Below are positions 21,577-31,419 of a stretch of 37,712 nt of DNA, in pieces. Source of the DNA: Chara braunii (Eukaryota; Streptophyta; Charophyceae; Charales; Characeae); contig BFEA01000150.1 in the NCBI GenBank assembly GCA_003427395.1, positions 1,064,752-1,102,463 of the forward strand, read 5' to 3'. The notes under the pieces are model-generated. The model was not told the DNA's origin. It was given only the letters and a program-made list of their open reading frames with translations, and ran no database searches. The stretch's first letter is position 1. The number at the start of each line of letters is the position of its first letter. A program made the translations under genes and the position numbers.

Positions 21577-21921
21577 NNNNNNNNNNNNNNNNNNNNNNNN
21601 NNNNNNNNNNNNNNNNNNNNNNNNNNNNNNNNNNNNNNNNNNNNNNNNNNNNNNNNNNNNNNNNNNNNNNNNNNNNNNNNNNNNNNNNNNNNNNNNNNNN
21701 NNNNNNNNNNNNNNNNNNNNNNNNNNNNNNNNNNNNNNNNNNNNNNNNNNNNNNNNNNNNNNNNNNNNNNNNNNNNNNNNNNNNNNNNNNNNNNNNNNNN
21801 NNNNNNNNNNNNNNNNNNNNNNNNNNNNNNNNNNNNNNNNNNNNNNNNNNNNNNNNNNNNNNNNNNNNNNNNNNNNNNNNNNNNNNNNNNNNNNNNNNNN
21901 NNNNNNNNNNNNNNNNNNNNN
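21577..21921. other. Assembly gap (345 N)
   Basis: A run of N. No sequence information; open frames drawn across it are meaningless. Confidence 0.99.
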
Positions 21922-21984
21922 TCATCAGGAGGCTGAACCCTCAACAGTCTGTAGAATCCCCTCACTGATTACACTGTAAGTGAT
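21922..21984 (+). repeat. 63-bp sequence at right gap edge
   Basis: This is the copy of 21514-21576. It begins TCATCAGG, whose reverse complement contains the intact hammerhead half CTGATGA, unlike the left copy. Confidence 0.95.
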
Positions 21985-22059
21985 AATCCACCTTAACCAA
22001 AATCAAAGTAGACTATCACTCACCCACACCAGATGGAAAACTCTACAGACTGTCATATA

Positions 22060-22340
22060 TATATTGTCACATAACTATGAACTAAAAGAGCGCAATTTGC
22101 GAAACAAACGGCAAAAAAAAAAACAAAAAAAAAACAAGAAAAACATGAAGGGCACAGTGAAACCATTCATTTTACTCATCTTCTTTTAACTCCCCTTTCA
22201 CCGTGCCTCTCACGTACAAGGCTCGCCACGTTGATGAAGTTGAGCGCGAGCTGCCCCCATCCCCGTGTGCCATAACAGCCCACTTGTACGCTGTGAGAAA
22301 GAGGCAGAGTGAAGGGGGAGGGGATAAACACAGGGAGGAG
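22060..22340 (-). repeat. Right arm of the inverted repeat around the N gap
   Basis: Its reverse complement matches 21150-21420, including the A/T-rich homopolymer tract (about 22112-22145) that pairs with the T-rich tract near 21345-21378. The arms bracket the gap with about 640 bp between them. Paired inverted terminal segments are typical of Penelope-like insertions, but other origins are possible. Confidence 0.75.
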
Positions 22341-22436
22341 AGATGGAGAGCAGACAAACAAAGAACGATAAAGGGAAAGTAAGGGAAAGTACGGAGTGTG
22401 GAGTGAAGATGGAGGCAAAAGAGGATAAGAGAAGGC

Positions 22437-22967
22437 TCAAGAATGAGTATGTCCTTGACGACAGAGAGGACATACATTGTAAGGATGACGTGGATGAACA
22501 CATGGAAGACCTAGCTGAGCATTCTCATTGCAACAATTGCCATGATGGGTGGCATTGAGCATGCCCGCCATACACCCTTGGCAAATGGCATGTCGATTGC
22601 AGGCCAAAATGAAAGAAGAATGGTCACCACAAAAAAGCATGCATTCAATATAGCGCCCATGGCCGCAAAATGGACATATAGTGTCCGGATGCGGAGGGTG
22701 CATGCAGTCAGGAACGGTGGGACAGTCCTCTGCACACATGGATGCAGAAACCATGTCATTGTAGTGATTGTGACAGAGACGATGACGGCTACAGCCGAGT
22801 GTGATAGTGTTTGTGGTTGTGCTAAGGAGAAGGTCGCAGAGTGTTGGTACATTGTCTTGCTGCAGCACGGTGTCGAGCGCATCGGTCCGGCACCGCACAA
22901 GGCAGCGTGGGACCCTCCCGACCGCGTCACGCAGGAGTTGGTCTATATCCTCGTCACGAATACACAT
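22437..22967 (-). CDS. Cys/His-rich ORF with two RING-like zinc-binding modules
   Basis: I do not recognise a named family. The 176-residue frame has two similar modules. Module 1 has CSRHRLCHNH, then DCMHPPHPDTICPFC. Module 2 has CNRHAICQGC, then PCVHPRHPYNVCPLC. Each fits C-x2-H-x2-C-x2-(C/H) … C-x-H-P-x-H-P-x3-C-P-x-C, which resembles the second half of a RING finger (C-x-H-x2-C-x2-C … C-P-x-C). A zinc-binding, possibly ubiquitin-ligase-like role is therefore inferred. The conserved Cys/His spacing between modules argues against chance. The frame stays open upstream of the first Met for at least about 25 codons, so the protein may start further right. It may be an accessory ORF of a mobile element. 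Confidence 0.5.
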   Translation of the reverse strand: MCIRDEDIDQLLRDAVGRVPRCLVRCRTDALDTVLQQDNVPTLCDLLLSTTTNTITLGCSRHRLCHNHYNDMVSASMCAEDCPTVPDCMHPPHPDTICPFCGHGRYIECMLFCGDHSSFILACNRHAICQGCMAGMLNATHHGNCCNENAQLGLPCVHPRHPYNVCPLCRQGHTHS

Positions 22968-23589
22968 GGAGCTTCTGCAAGCCGCTCCGGCCGAGTGCGC
23001 CAGCCATACCTCTCGCGAGCCCCTACGACAAGATAGGGCCTATGCGAGGCACGACCTACCTCCACCTTACGGGAGCTGGCACCTCCCTTCGGTGGGTGTA
23101 TCCCCGCCGAGCTACCAGTCCACAGTACGAAAGTTGATCAGCTGCAATCGCAGAGGTGGACCAGCCGAGGGCGTTTCTCGTTTGTTGTAGCATAGGGGGT
23201 ACGCGCGGTATTACGCCTCTATCGAACCCGCACGTGAACCGGCATCTTGGGGGCCTGAGGTCCCAAGCGCGACTCGTCGCCGGTCGACTAGGACGCATCC
23301 GACACGCTACGCGCACACCACTATAAAGAACATAAAAACAAACACATACACACACGTACGTACATATATATATACAAAACGACACTGAACAAACAACGCG
23401 ACGACACTCCTAGTCCCTTAGTAGCCGTCCCATAACTCTCCGATGTGGAAATCGGATAGGCGTCGCGCGCGAGACTTGGTATAAAACCGCGCGGACGCAG
23501 GGCTAACTCATATCGACTCGCAATGCAAGCGTACGCAAGTGGTCGCAGTGATGGCGCAGTATATAGTACCCATGCTCATGCGATCCTCG
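22968..23589. other. Unassigned DNA left of repeat B
   Basis: The first part may encode the N-terminal extension of the RING-like ORF on the minus strand. A CA/TA-rich stretch lies at 23338-23378. No other gene is visible. Confidence 0.5.
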
Positions 23590-24006
23590 TTAATCTCGAG
23601 GGTCGCGTTCGACACTCAAGTGTCGGTTGACACGCGCCTTGAGGGTTAATCTCTCGACGCTGGACAACCGCCAAGCGTGGTTGAGAACCACACCCTATTC
23701 TGCACCATGCGGAGAGTGGGTGGTACACAGGTTCATACCTGTGGTGACAATCGCCTCTTATTGCCCTGGAGGCCAGCTCCTTCGTCGAGGGTCTGGAAAA
23801 CATCCAACTATAAAATTCTAAAAAGCAAATGTTAAAAAGGGAAAGTCTCATTTTCCCTCGAAAACATAATATGTTTAACCCTTACGCGAGGTCACAGCAT
23901 GCCGCGCGAAACACTAAAAACATATGTATTTACATATATATAAGGGGTTATTAATATTGGACGATTACTTCGCACAGTCACAGTGGGACTCCTCTCAGCC
24001 ATACTT

Positions 24007-24062
24007 CTCCCTCTCTGCCTACGGTTTCCCGGGCAGTTCCATTTGACGATATATATATATAT
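24007..24062 (+). repeat. Third copy of the CTGCCTACGG hairpin / ACGATATATAT segment
   Basis: CTCTCTGCCTACGGTTT, CCGGGCAGTT, then GACGATATATATAT occurs here, at 35472-35532 (+) and at about 21405-21460 (minus). CTGCC and GGGCAG can pair around the loop. Here it is not preceded by a hammerhead-like core. Confidence 0.8.
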
Positions 24063-24589
24063 ATACGTGTGAACGCAGGCAGTCAAATCCAAAGTTCGAA
24101 TCACCAAACATACCTGCAATCACATCAAAGATTCAACCAAAAAGCCCATGCACTACACGGGGTCAACTTCAACCATTCTCAACACTCACACCCCTTGCTT
24201 TTAGCCATACAAGCCTCACTTTTGTGCAACTCCTCAAATAAAATATTCGGTACCTTTCTTTAAATTGCCATTCAAATAAAGTCCGGGCGAAAACATAACA
24301 AAACAGTTCAAATCACAAGGCTAAAGCCTTTAGGTTGAGTGGCAGGAGTGGATTGAAGTTGAATTGTAAATCGACAAATCGGCAACCGACCTGTTATCAG
24401 TGATAACAGAAGATGATCCTCGTAGGATCAAGCTGAATCTAGCCCAGATCCTGAATCGATTTAAACAACTCCATAACACATTGTCACCCAAGATCCTTCT
24501 ACAAGTTAAGCCTGAGCCTGCCTCTAAGCCAGTGCCCAAAGAAAGGTAATCCTCTCTATACAGAGTAAATCGCTAGCATTACCACCTAT

Positions 24590-25200
24590 CAAAAATATAA
24601 TCTAACTCCTCTAAACTAAGAAAATTTCGGCAGCGCTTCCCGTAGGAAAAGTGTCTTTCCAGAATTTATAATAACTCAAATATAAGAACAAAAACCAAAC
24701 CTTAATTCTGGAAAGTCGGATTTTGTCTAACTCCCTGAATTAGTAAAAATTTGGGCAACACTTCCTTTAGAAAGGTAGACTTCCCAGATTTATACTAAGT
24801 TAGATATGAACTGAGAGCAAAACCTGAGTTCAACTAAGACATAATTTTACTAACTCCTTAGATTTGTAGAAATTTCGGCGGCGCTTCCCGTAGAGAAAGT
24901 GTTATTCCAAGATTTACACAAAGCTAAGCTCATAATATAAAGTGACTTTGACTTTTCAAGGTCTAATTTTATTTAACTCCCTGAATTAGCAAAAATTTGG
25001 GCAGCACTCCCTTTAGAAAAGGAGACTCTCCAAATTTTTACTAAGTCAAAAAGACAGAAAAGTTGAACCCTGAAAAAGACAAGGTTTGTCTAACTCCTTG
25101 GATTTGTAGAAATTTTGGCAGCGTTTCCCGTAGAGAAAGTGACTTACCAAGATTTATACAAACCCAAGTATAACAAAAGATCCCAGAAAATGCGAGAATT
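24590..25200. repeat. ~123-bp dimeric tandem array in repeat B
   Basis: Anchors at about 24629, 24754, 24877, 25000 and 25117 (spacing 117-125 bp). Units alternate: type 1 reads TTGGGCA(G/A)CACT(T/C)CCTTTAGAAA, type 2 reads TT(C/T)(G/T)GCAGCG(C/T)TTCCCGTAG. The true period is thus about 246 bp. The same two-type alternation, less regular, is seen in repeat A. Confidence 0.88.
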
Positions 25201-25452
25201 GATCCAAGTAAATAAAACTTAGCTCAGGAAATGCAGAAATTGAAACTAACTCCTATAGCTGTAGCACGTGGCGAGCAACTAAAGCAACTACCTATCAAAC
25301 TGAAACTCAGACTAAGTAGTAGCCTCATTCAGTTACATGCAGGCCAAACCACAAAGTTAAGTACTCTCACCATCCCAAGTCAACTTAGCAGACAATAGTT
25401 TATAGTCTTTCAATGATTTAACCCTTTATACCCAACTTACATAAGGCGTAAA

Positions 25453-26364
25453 GTCAAGCCACCCAAACTTATAGGACATGCCTGACCCAACCATTGAGTA
25501 TACACAGACACAGGGCACAACAACTTTTATCTTCTTTGGGGCATATGACTAGACCATTCTAGTCGCCCTGAACTGTTTAAAATATCCAGATTATATATAC
25601 CTGTCTTCCGTTTGTTTTCTAAGGCTGCATATACATAGGACTGAACTAACTTAAGTTCAGCCTGCCTCATCTTACCATCAATTATATTCTTAATTATACT
25701 CTCTTCAGCATTGTGATAAGCCATAGTCAGACTACCTAAACTTATAGAGTAGTCTGACTAGCCTGTTCTTAAATAAAATAGTAATAAAATATAGCCAAAT
25801 TATAACCTTTGGGTTCCAGCATGTGCGAGGCTTTGAGTCAGACCACCTGAACTTATAGAACAGTCTGACTCTCTGCCTGGTTCGTTCCTCTCTGATCCAA
25901 TCTGTGCGTGGCATTGGGCTAGACCACCTAAACTTATAGAATGGTCTGCCCTCTGTCAAGTTATTTCCCCAAGATAAAGTAGGAAGAGGCTGGGCCACCT
26001 AAACTTATAGAATGGCTCAGACCTCCTCGTTCAGAACAAAATAAACAGAGAAAAACCCAAAATAAACAGAGAAAAACCCAAAATAAACAAGGCAACCGAA
26101 ACACCTGAACTTACAGAATGCACTTGGTCCCTGAAAAAGTCAATCACAATTAGCCCTTGCAAGTCAGAGCAACCATATCACCTAAACTTATAGAGTGATC
26201 TGATTCTCAATGCAAATCCACAACACTAGGTCTCCCCAAACTTATGGGGATTTCCCAGCCTCCAGAGCAATCAGACCACCTAAACTTATAGAATGGTATG
26301 ATGCTCCACACAATCCAAAATAAACAAAGCACTGGGTCTCCCCAAACTTATGGGGACCTCCCAG
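25453..26364. repeat. Stem-loop series with constant loop CTAAACTTATAGA (repeat B)
   Basis: About ten hairpins in 0.9 kb. The best are 25724-25760 (TAGTCAGACTAC paired with GTAGTCTGACTA, 12 bp, 13-nt loop), 25835-25871 (GAGTCAGAC with GTCTGACTC), 25916-25951 (GGGC-AGACCA with TGGTCT-GCCC, one bulge), 25986-26025, 26177-26199, 26233-26250 (TCCCCA with TGGGGA), 26267-26308 and 26332-26364. Shortened loops occur at 25547-25564 (GACTAGA/TCTAGTC) and 25641-25660. Stem sequences differ between members but pairing is kept. The function is unknown. Confidence 0.8.
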
Positions 26365-27294
26365 CCTTGATAACCCAGTCAAAGCTCACGCAAAAACTGC
26401 TTCCCATCCTGCCCTTTCCTAGGTGCAATCTCTTTAAACAGTCTGCTTTCACACAGTCAACAAAGCTGAAATTGAGATTGCCCAAACATTCTTTTATTTA
26501 ATTTGGTTTTAAGTCCTGAAAGTCAGACAAAAAGTCAAAGAAGGGCTGCATACCATATACTCAGTCAAACATGCAATGGGCAATACAGATAGGGGCTGTA
26601 ATCTGGGTTTATAGAGGGGGATGGGTGGTTACCTTTCAATTCCCTGCCTCTAGAACTCCTCCTGAGTTCCGGCAGAGCTCCCGCAATCGGTGGGCTGACT
26701 CCCCCCAGAGTCTTGATGCGGTCCTACGGGTTGCAATCCCGCCTGCCGCCTTCCTCTTATAATCAACAGACTAGACTTAGAGTAAGAAGGGCAGAGGGAA
26801 AAACTTTTAGTCTCTCAGATCCAGGACGGGTGCACTCAGACTCGCGTGAGAGGGCCTTGGTTCCTTGATTCGCCTCAGGGTCCCGCAATGGCAGCCAGCG
26901 TAACAGCTTGGTCAACCCGGAGTCAAACTGCTGAACTCAAACGCAGCAATAGTCCCTCTTACCGCTACTCCAAGTCACAATCAACAGTCCTTCTTCACAG
27001 CCCAATCACCTTCCTCATACTATCCTTTCGCTCCCCAACATGGTGCAACAGCCGTATAGTCCCCAAACGGCCGTAGTTACAACAGCGCCACAGTCTGCAA
27101 TAGACTCAACAACCGCTATCCGCAGACACTGCAGTTATACGAACCTTAAACAACCATACTCATACCAGCGCAACAGTCAACAGTAAGTTTAGCGGCTGTT
27201 GTGGTAATCAGCGCAGCTGGAGCAATTGCGGCGCCCTACGGCGCGCGTCTCTCTCCAGTTGCCACTATAACAGCGCATGAAATAGTAGGTACCA

Positions 27295-27306
27295 ACTCTG
27301 ATACCA
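27295..27306 (-). promoter_or_regulatory. PBS-like site at the end of repeat B
   Basis: The minus strand reads TGGTATCAGAGT, matching the initiator-Met-tRNA PBS of gypsy-1 at 11 of 12 positions. If real, an LTR should lie to the right (27307 onward) on the minus strand, and repeat B would be the internal domain of that element. The expected CA just before the PBS is not seen, so this is tentative. Confidence 0.5.
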
Positions 27307-29807
27307 ATACAATCAAACTCACCTTCCCACGCTTCACATGCATGCGAACAGGGGATACCTCAGACTGACGATATGGCAACTTGGAACACAGTTCGAAAAC
27401 AGGTTCTCATCATATAGCTATAGCACCCACAACTCCCGACTCAACACTACATTTAACTCACTGCTCTGACACACCCTCACACACAACTACAGGCCACCCT
27501 GGCTATCACACCTGTGCACGCCCACCCCGTGTTGCCTCTACGGCCATGGCACGACTATTCTCTTTTTCTCGCTCACCCCGACCTCCGGGCTTCTGCAGAC
27601 CCGCGTCGCCTGACTGTCGTAGCAGCGTTTCCGCATGGCTTAACGCAGGGGTGAATCACTGGCTTGGCGCTACATCTTGACTTATAGCCTGCCCTTTCTG
27701 TCGGCCCTGGGTGCTCACCGTCCCGTATGGTACTTGCTTGGCTGGGCCTGGACCGACTGGGACTACGCCGCTGACTGCCTGGAGGTGTACTGTTGACTCA
27801 CACAGACGAACCTCACGACCTGCCCGGCAAGTAGGAGTCCCCCGTCGGACCGAATAAAAGTAGAGAGAAAAAAAAAGCGAGAAAACAAAACGAAGAAATG
27901 AGGATGTACCTTCCGTTAGAATATGGAAAGATACATCGCCCCGTGCTTGTAATCTTTTACGATTGCCACGCAGCCCCACCTCTTTCGTGCACTAAATCTA
28001 CTAACTCTTCTCTCAAACTAACCCCATAATTTGAGTCCCCCGGCCTAGAAACCTCAATCTAACGCTCTCCCCCGCTCAATTCTGCTCACCAAAGAGTGAG
28101 AAAACCCGTTTCCTTTTTCTTCGCTTTCACTTCCTCCATAGCCCCGCGCGATGCCTTTCTCATTCTCCCCTTATTCTACTACTCGATTGTCAAAACTATC
28201 CTCACCAGTAGATTCGCCCTGACCAAAAGCGCCAGGATCGTGACTTTGCTTGCACGCTTTCGTCAAGGATCGAGGGATCTAGGCAAGCTTCCTTCCCTCT
28301 TCTTCCCGCCATAGCTCTCGACATCCCTCAGCGCAACACTCTTCCCTTCTAACTCTCATTCTACTGACTTTCTATTCAATCTAACATCGTATTCACGTTC
28401 GCCCGACGTTAAAACCCCCGAAACGAATCCTTCCCCACCCGATTTCGTCAAGAAACGGGCGAGTTTTCCCTTTTTGACTCACCATTCCTGCTGTCCGCCA
28501 TAACTCTGAGCAGTTCCGTTCTCAACTATCTCCAAGCGATAAATCTCTGCCTAATCTAAGCATGGATTCGTGGTCGCCCTAGCCCCAAACATCAGGGTAG
28601 CACCTTCCCCCACCCGTTTTCATCGAGAAACGGGTGAGATCGACACTTTTCTTCTCCCCACTCCTTCCCACTGCCAGCGCCCTGCTCAGGTCATACTCAC
28701 ACTGCGACCTTGGTCTTTTTGAAAAGGCCCGACCCTGATACTGTCGGCTATCGCCTGGCCGGTTGACGAAGCTCGGCCCTGCTGCTACAGGCTAGCCCCT
28801 AGCCTGTACCACCCACCTGCTACTGCAGATATCGCCCCAGATATCGCCCCTGCTGGTGGGTGTAGCTCCCGCATGCTCCTTCACTGGAGGCTTGAGCATA
28901 GATGTGGCTCCGTAGAACGGGGTAACTTCGGCGCGGTCACGAAAACAGTTCGTGGTCGCACTTCAGGCCACCCTGCAAGTTCAACACACCCCCACGCGAC
29001 CTCACCAAACCCAAAATGTAGGCCGCATACATTCAGCATTACCGACCCTTTTTGCCCCAAGTGCAGTTACAACCCCAAGCCCTGACCGTGCCCTGTTCTC
29101 AACAGCGGCGTAATAGACGAGTTTCGGCAGCCCCCGAAACACGCGGACCCGTCAAACGGGGCGCACACTCTAGGTCCTTGACTGCCGTAACGGCCATTAA
29201 GTTCGACATGGCGTCCATGTCAACAACATGTCGGAGCATAAAAGGCAAAAATAAAAAATATGACGCTAAGATGGAATATTTAGAAAAGACCACCACCGAT
29301 CGGTCGTCGCCGTAGGCCAAACCAAGGGGGATAACCCCCGCCGGGCCCTCGACCCCTCGGTCCATTCGCGCTACTCTAATAACCGCGGGTCGCCGCCGCT
29401 CGATCTCGATTCCTGAATCTCTCAGATAGAAGTCTGACACCATAATTAATAGTGCTAGGCCCAAGTCTGGGTCTAGCTCTAACGAACGCCTAAACAAACG
29501 GACACCGCGCGGCGCGCGGGTTTACTGAAAACACTTCAGATCCTCCTTGTTGTCGACGTTGTTCTCCGCACGTGCGCATGGGTCACAAGCAAGCACATCA
29601 ATCACCAAGACATAATCTTTTTAATCCTAACTTAATCAAAAATAAAAATTTGGCCGGCGACCAACGCCGACTTTCACAATCATCAAAGAATAAAAGATCA
29701 TGTGCACCTCAAACCTGCGCGCCCACATACTCTTTATTATAGTCAACCATTAGCCGCATAAACAACGGACACTGCCGCGACTCGTACGGTATTCTCAAAC
29801 CTTAAAC
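27307..29807. other. Unassigned DNA, possible LTR of the repeat-B element
   Basis: There is no convincing gene. Two related hairpins lie at 28437-28460 and 28611-28637 (CCCGTTTTC … GAAACGGG type). The positions right of the PBS-like site could be an LTR on the minus strand, but no second copy is in the window. GCGCGGCGCGCGG lies near 29507. Confidence 0.45.
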
Positions 29808-30345
29808 TTACTTTTTGTAGCCTGCAAAAACCAGGGCGGATACCCTTGTTAGGGTATTCGCACCGACAACGGGGCCAGAGGAATGATCTTCGACATAAAA
29901 GAGATTGCGGACGGTTTGTTGTGGCAAGAAAACAACATCATTTTGTAAGAAATCAGTGACATCAATCATGGCATGGACCATGGTGCCGTTGTCCCACAGC
30001 TCCCAGTGGTCAGAGGCATGTACAATGGCCATGTAATGGCCAGGGCCGCGCACAATGCAGGCCGAGATGTGGGATGGAGGATTAAACCACTCACCTCACC
30101 TGCTCGAGCATTGTGTAGTTCAAGTTGATGGTCTCTCATTGCTACTTGTAGGAGAGCAATGGTAAAGCCTCCTTCACTGGTATAATTACAATCCTTTGGT
30201 CGCTGAGGAAGATCAGCATCAAGCTGAAGGGCGATTGCAAGGAAGTCTGATGGTGTATAAAACGGGCGATGGATAATGTGAAGACAGATATTAGTTGTCA
30301 GACCACAGAGATTGGTGAGGTTCTCAAGCTGATTTGTTGGATGTT
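29808..30345 (-). pseudogene. Josephin-like (ataxin-3-type) cysteine protease domain, frameshifted
   Basis: Reading the minus strand, one frame gives NQLENLTNLCGL (candidate catalytic Cys, 30305-30307), then RPFYTPSDFLAIALQLD and YTSEGGFTIALLQVAM. A second frame gives WFNPPSHISACIV, GPGHYMAIVHASDHWELWDN (candidate His 30036-30038, Asp/Asn 29988-29993) and VFLPQ. Josephin domains show LCAxH…FSPxxLxxIAxxLD…GxFSIxVL…HWFxxRxxxxxWxNLNS. The His to Trp (+11) and His to acidic/amide residue (+15) spacing agrees. The two frames join if one copy of the duplicated TCACC at 30091-30100 is ignored. Josephin domains cut ubiquitin chains. It lies just 3' of the Penelope-like RT on the same strand and may be part of that element, or a captured or decayed host domain. 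Confidence 0.55.
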
Positions 30346-31095
30346 GTGTTGCAAACCCAAACTGTGTTGGGTTGTTTGCTGGTCAGTCATTTGCAGATTA
30401 CCCATGTGGTCTGTGTGTGGCGGAGCACGAAATTGTGGTTCATCCGAACAATGTTGGTTAGCCATTTGCAGATCCCCCATGTGGTCTACGCCTTGTGAGG
30501 TCAACTGCAATCCGGGCAGATCATGTTCCAATCCCTCAACATTTAGGGCTGCATCGTAAGTAGGGACTGTACCTGGAGTCGGGAGTGTACTCTGGGCAGC
30601 GGCTGCATCCTGAGTAGGGATCGGTGGCTGCCTGCAGGCAGCTTGCAGGAGGCATTGGAGCAGATATTGTCGTTTGAAAGAAAGGAACCGCAACAACCCG
30701 TGGAGGAGGCACAGAGAGAATCGGGGCAGACAAAGAAACAGGTTGCTGATCCCCGGACAAATGACGATGTCGTCGGTGATACAAAACAAGAGTAGTGGTG
30801 TTGCAAACAGAAGCTGAACTTGTACCTAGCAACGCAGGTGAACAATGGGAACAATGGAAATTGAGAGTCTGTTCGCAAGCGAGACCGTGGAGGAGATGGG
30901 GGTGGTGAGGAGGAACGCAGTCGTCTACGACCAAGCACATACAAAGATGAGAGGGGGGTGCATTGGGCAAGATTTCGGAGCAAAGGACGTGAGCGTCGGA
31001 GAGATTGTGATTTTCTTTGCATTGGAGCTGCAGGACAGGAAGCTGTAGCAGTAAAAACTAAAGTAGGGGGAATTACAGTTAGGGAAACTATTATA
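30346..31095 (-). pseudogene. Low-complexity linker between RT tail and Josephin-like domain
   Basis: The minus strand has open but low-complexity frames: Gln-rich with a doubled DHMG(D/N)LQM motif (about 30370-30490), and Pro/Ser-rich or Arg-rich further up. The frame continuous with RT ends at a stop at 30543-30545. No domain is recognisable. Frame changes would be needed to link RT to the Josephin-like part. Confidence 0.4.
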
Positions 31096-31380
31096 CTAAA
31101 AACTGCAGCAGTGGAAACCGCAGCAGTAGAAACTGCAGCAGCGGAAATTGGAGCAGTGGAAACTAGAGCAATGGAAACTGCAGCCGTGGACACTGCAATA
31201 GTGGAAACCGCATCAGTGGATACTGCAGCAGTGGAAACTGGAGCAGTGGAAATTGCAGTAGTGGACACTACAGCAGTGGAAACTGCAATAGTGGACACTG
31301 CAACAGTGAAAACTGCAGGAGTGGAGACTCCAACAATGGAAACTGCAGGAGTGGAGACTGCAGGAGTGGAAATTGCGGTA
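31096..31380 (-). repeat. 15-bp minisatellite encoding a pentapeptide repeat
   Basis: About 19 units of GTGGAAACTGCAGCA type on the + strand. Because the unit is five codons, the minus-strand RT frame stays open and encodes repeated A-A-V-S-T-like pentapeptides with Val, Ile and Thr variants. A second diverged copy of part of it is found in the adapter-joined piece at 37549-37712. Confidence 0.93.
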
Positions 31381-31419
31381 GCAGCAGATGAGTAAGCATG
31401 GGCAGGACAAGAGCATCGT

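Larger units (their letters stand above)
23590..27306. repeat. Non-coding repeat B (homologue of repeat A)
   Basis: This matches repeat A in the same orientation and block order over about 3 kb, with many substitutions and indels. It has the ~123-bp array (24590-25200), a stem-loop series (25453-26364), GC-rich conserved blocks (26640-26900) and, at its right end, a minus-strand PBS-like site. There are no conserved coding frames. Conservation of structure without coding suggests a large non-autonomous LTR derivative or another RNA-level parasite; this is inference. Confidence 0.75.

Noticed and set aside
22940-22967. MCIRD at the start of the RING-like ORF, similar to the adapter peptide
   Set aside because: The codons differ from the adapter (ATT CGT in place of ATA AGA) and no mosaic-end sequence is present, so the resemblance is chance.
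25732-25998. Minus-strand ORF with repeated FYKFRWS motif
   Set aside because: The peptide repeat is the translation of the stem-loop loop sequence; frame is not kept across the array, so it is not a protein repeat.
25453-26364. Regularly repeated short motif as a CRISPR array
   Set aside because: The repeats are hairpins with varying stems and irregular spacing in a eukaryotic retroelement context, with no cas genes and no unique uniform spacers.
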